A stretch of 64,000 nucleotides of DNA from Nitrospira sp. BO4 (GTDB lineage: Bacteria > Nitrospirota > Nitrospiria > Nitrospirales > Nitrospiraceae): contig JAMPUU010000024.1 of NCBI GenBank assembly GCA_030144965.1, positions 62,001 to 126,000 on the forward strand, read 5' to 3'. This document shows, piece after piece, positions 63,014 through 64,000 of the stretch. Position 1 is the stretch's first letter; every line of letters starts with the position of its first letter. Both the position numbers and the translations under genes were made by a program. The notes beneath the pieces were generated by a model, which saw nothing but the letters and a program-made list of their open reading frames with translations, searched no databases and was not told where the DNA came from.

Positions 63014-63909
63014 GCGCGCCCCTCCCCAACGCGCAAGAGAGACACCACGCTTCCCGCAAAGCCCAGCCCCATCCCGGCCACAACAAGCGCCATACAGATG
63101 GAGAGCGGGAAGAAGGAGACCAGACTTTCCATCCCGCTGAAACGGCCGGCCGATTGAATCTGCTGCAGAAACAGTTCGAACCCAAGCTTGAGAATTCCGA
63201 GCGAGAGCGCGCTGCCGCAGGCGCCGAGCACGGCGCCCTCGAGGAAATACGGAATGCGGATGAATGTGCGTGTCGCCCCGATGGAGCGGAGGATCTCAAT
63301 CTCCTCTCGTCTGGCAAACAGTGCAAGCCTGATGGTGTTCCCGATGATCGTCACGGCCGCTGCAGAGAGCAGGACCCCCACACCGATCGCCACCAGTTCG
63401 ATGTAGCCGATGAGTTCGGCCAACACATTGATCCATTCTTGATTATAGTCGACCTTGGCGACCCCTTCCATCGTTTGAACTCGTTCGACCCAGCCTTTCA
63501 TCGCATCGGGAGAGCGAAAATTCGGCGCCAGCGTCACCACGAACGAAGCCGGGAGAGGATTCTCGCCGAGCCCCTCGAGTAAATGAGAATCCGCGGGGAA
63601 TTGTGCGCGAAATTCTCCCAGCGCCTGTTCCTTCGATACAAAGAGCACCCCCGCCACCATACGATCGGATTTGAGTGTTCGCTCCAATTCCTGCATCCCC
63701 TCGCGGGACAGCCGTTCCTCCACATAGACCATGATCTTGACATCTTCCTGTAGCCATCCGGCTGCACTCCTCAGATTCACGTAGAGCAACAGAAAAATGC
63801 CGACACAGGCTAATGTGAAGGCCGTGGTTAAGATGGCGACGATCGTGGTGGTGCGGTTGGTCCGCATGTTGGCCCACGCTTCGCGGACGAGGTAAAATAG
63901 TCGTCTCAT
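63010..63909 (-). CDS. ftsX: Cell division ABC transporter permease
   Basis: 299 aa with four membrane segments (about 20-45, and three in the last 150 residues, for example IELVAIGVGVLLSAAAVTII). A large periplasmic loop between the first and second segment contains VKIMVYVEERLSREGMQELE and ALGEFRAQFP, typical of FtsX. With FtsE it signals across the membrane to EnvC to trigger septal peptidoglycan hydrolysis. The start overlaps the ftsE stop (ATGA). Confidence 0.94.
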   Translation of the reverse strand: MRRLFYLVREAWANMRTNRTTTIVAILTTAFTLACVGIFLLLYVNLRSAAGWLQEDVKIMVYVEERLSREGMQELERTLKSDRMVAGVLFVSKEQALGEFRAQFPADSHLLEGLGENPLPASFVVTLAPNFRSPDAMKGWVERVQTMEGVAKVDYNQEWINVLAELIGYIELVAIGVGVLLSAAAVTIIGNTIRLALFARREEIEILRSIGATRTFIRIPYFLEGAVLGACGSALSLGILKLGFELFLQQIQSAGRFSGMESLVSFFPLSICMALVVAGMGLGFAGSVVSLLRVGEGRA

Positions 63910-64000
63910 ACTCCAACCCCTACTGTCGCCCGGCGTTCCGGTACCACCGCTCCTTGCGCCAGGGTGATCACCCGGCCGTTGATCTGGCGCATGACCTGAG
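63906..64000 (-). CDS. ftsE: Cell division ATP-binding protein, C-terminal fragment (cut by window edge)
   Basis: The last 30 codons are visible: QVMRQINGRVITLAQGAVVP, ending at a TGA that overlaps the ftsX ATG. The sequence matches the end of FtsE ATPases (a strand with RV-x-LxxG). The ATP-binding motifs lie outside the window. It is the partner of FtsX. Confidence 0.8.
   Translation of the reverse strand, partial: QVMRQINGRVITLAQGAVVPERRATVGVGV

Noticed and set aside
1-64000. CRISPR array, rRNA or intact insertion sequence
   Set aside because: No regular direct repeats with spacers, no rRNA-like stretches and no transposase ORF were seen on reading both strands.

Overview
This window looks like a chromosome segment from a Gram-negative bacterium of the phylum Nitrospirota, most likely a Nitrospira. 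This is an inference from gene content. A lipid A/LPS and outer-membrane assembly cluster (lpxA, lpxI, lpxB, lpxK, waaA, msbA, bamA) sits in the same replicon as a complete-looking bacterial 20S proteasome and pupylation-type ligase locus (prcA, prcB, Mpa/ARC-type ATPase, dop, pafA). That combination is known from Nitrospira and Leptospirillum and is rare outside Actinobacteria. No tRNA, rRNA, CRISPR array or intact transposase was seen.

Layout. (1) 1-14.8 kb, minus strand: a surface-polysaccharide (O-antigen/EPS) cluster. Read in transcription order it has a winged-helix/Rossmann regulator behind a good promoter with an overlapping dyad, a NusG-like antiterminator, a secreted transglutaminase-like protein, an ABC exporter pair (Wzm/Wzt type), a methyltransferase, glycosyltransferases, wecB, an asparagine synthase-like amidotransferase and two SDR epimerases. 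Decayed fragments lie at 5.56-5.87 kb. (2) 14.8-32.7 kb, minus strand: LPS core and lipid A synthesis, then outer-membrane biogenesis. It holds GT9 heptosyltransferases, a heptosyltransferase-GmhB fusion, lpxK, waaA, a frameshifted acyltransferase, msbA, lpxB, a Gfo/Idh oxidoreductase, lpxI, lpxA, fabZ, two OmpH/Skp genes and bamA. (3) 33.3-39.8 kb, plus strand: housekeeping genes galU (apparently leaderless), lon, thiL, a DUF2062 protein and an HD-domain protein. (4) 39.8-50.5 kb: an accessory stretch of small exported or membrane proteins, an alpha/beta hydrolase, a MOSC protein, a DUF2252 protein, a deletion-bearing oxidoreductase pseudogene, two families of dispersed palindromic repeats and the scar of a deleted paralogous segment. 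(5) 50.5-57.9 kb, minus strand: one operon running Mpa, dop, prcB, prcA, pafA, M23 peptidase from a near-consensus promoter. (6) 57.9-59.8 kb: thiS-thiG-thiE, with a 166-bp MITE-like palindrome between thiG and thiE. (7) 59.9-64 kb: a small HhH protein, then the cell-division hydrolase module ftsE-ftsX-envC and an S41 processing protease.

How the parts fit: regions 1 and 2 together can make, export and anchor a lipopolysaccharide. BamA and the Skp-like chaperones insert the outer-membrane proteins. FtsEX-EnvC and the S41 protease remodel peptidoglycan. The proteasome and Lon give two ATP-dependent proteolysis routes. The most notable points are: no recognisable pup/UBact gene in a proteasome locus that otherwise has every component; a ThiS carrying a tail beyond its Gly-Gly; the A9 homopolymer frameshift in the lipid acyltransferase; the GT9-GmhB fusion; the leaderless galU promoter; and the repeat-rich 41-50 kb region with a paralogous deletion scar.
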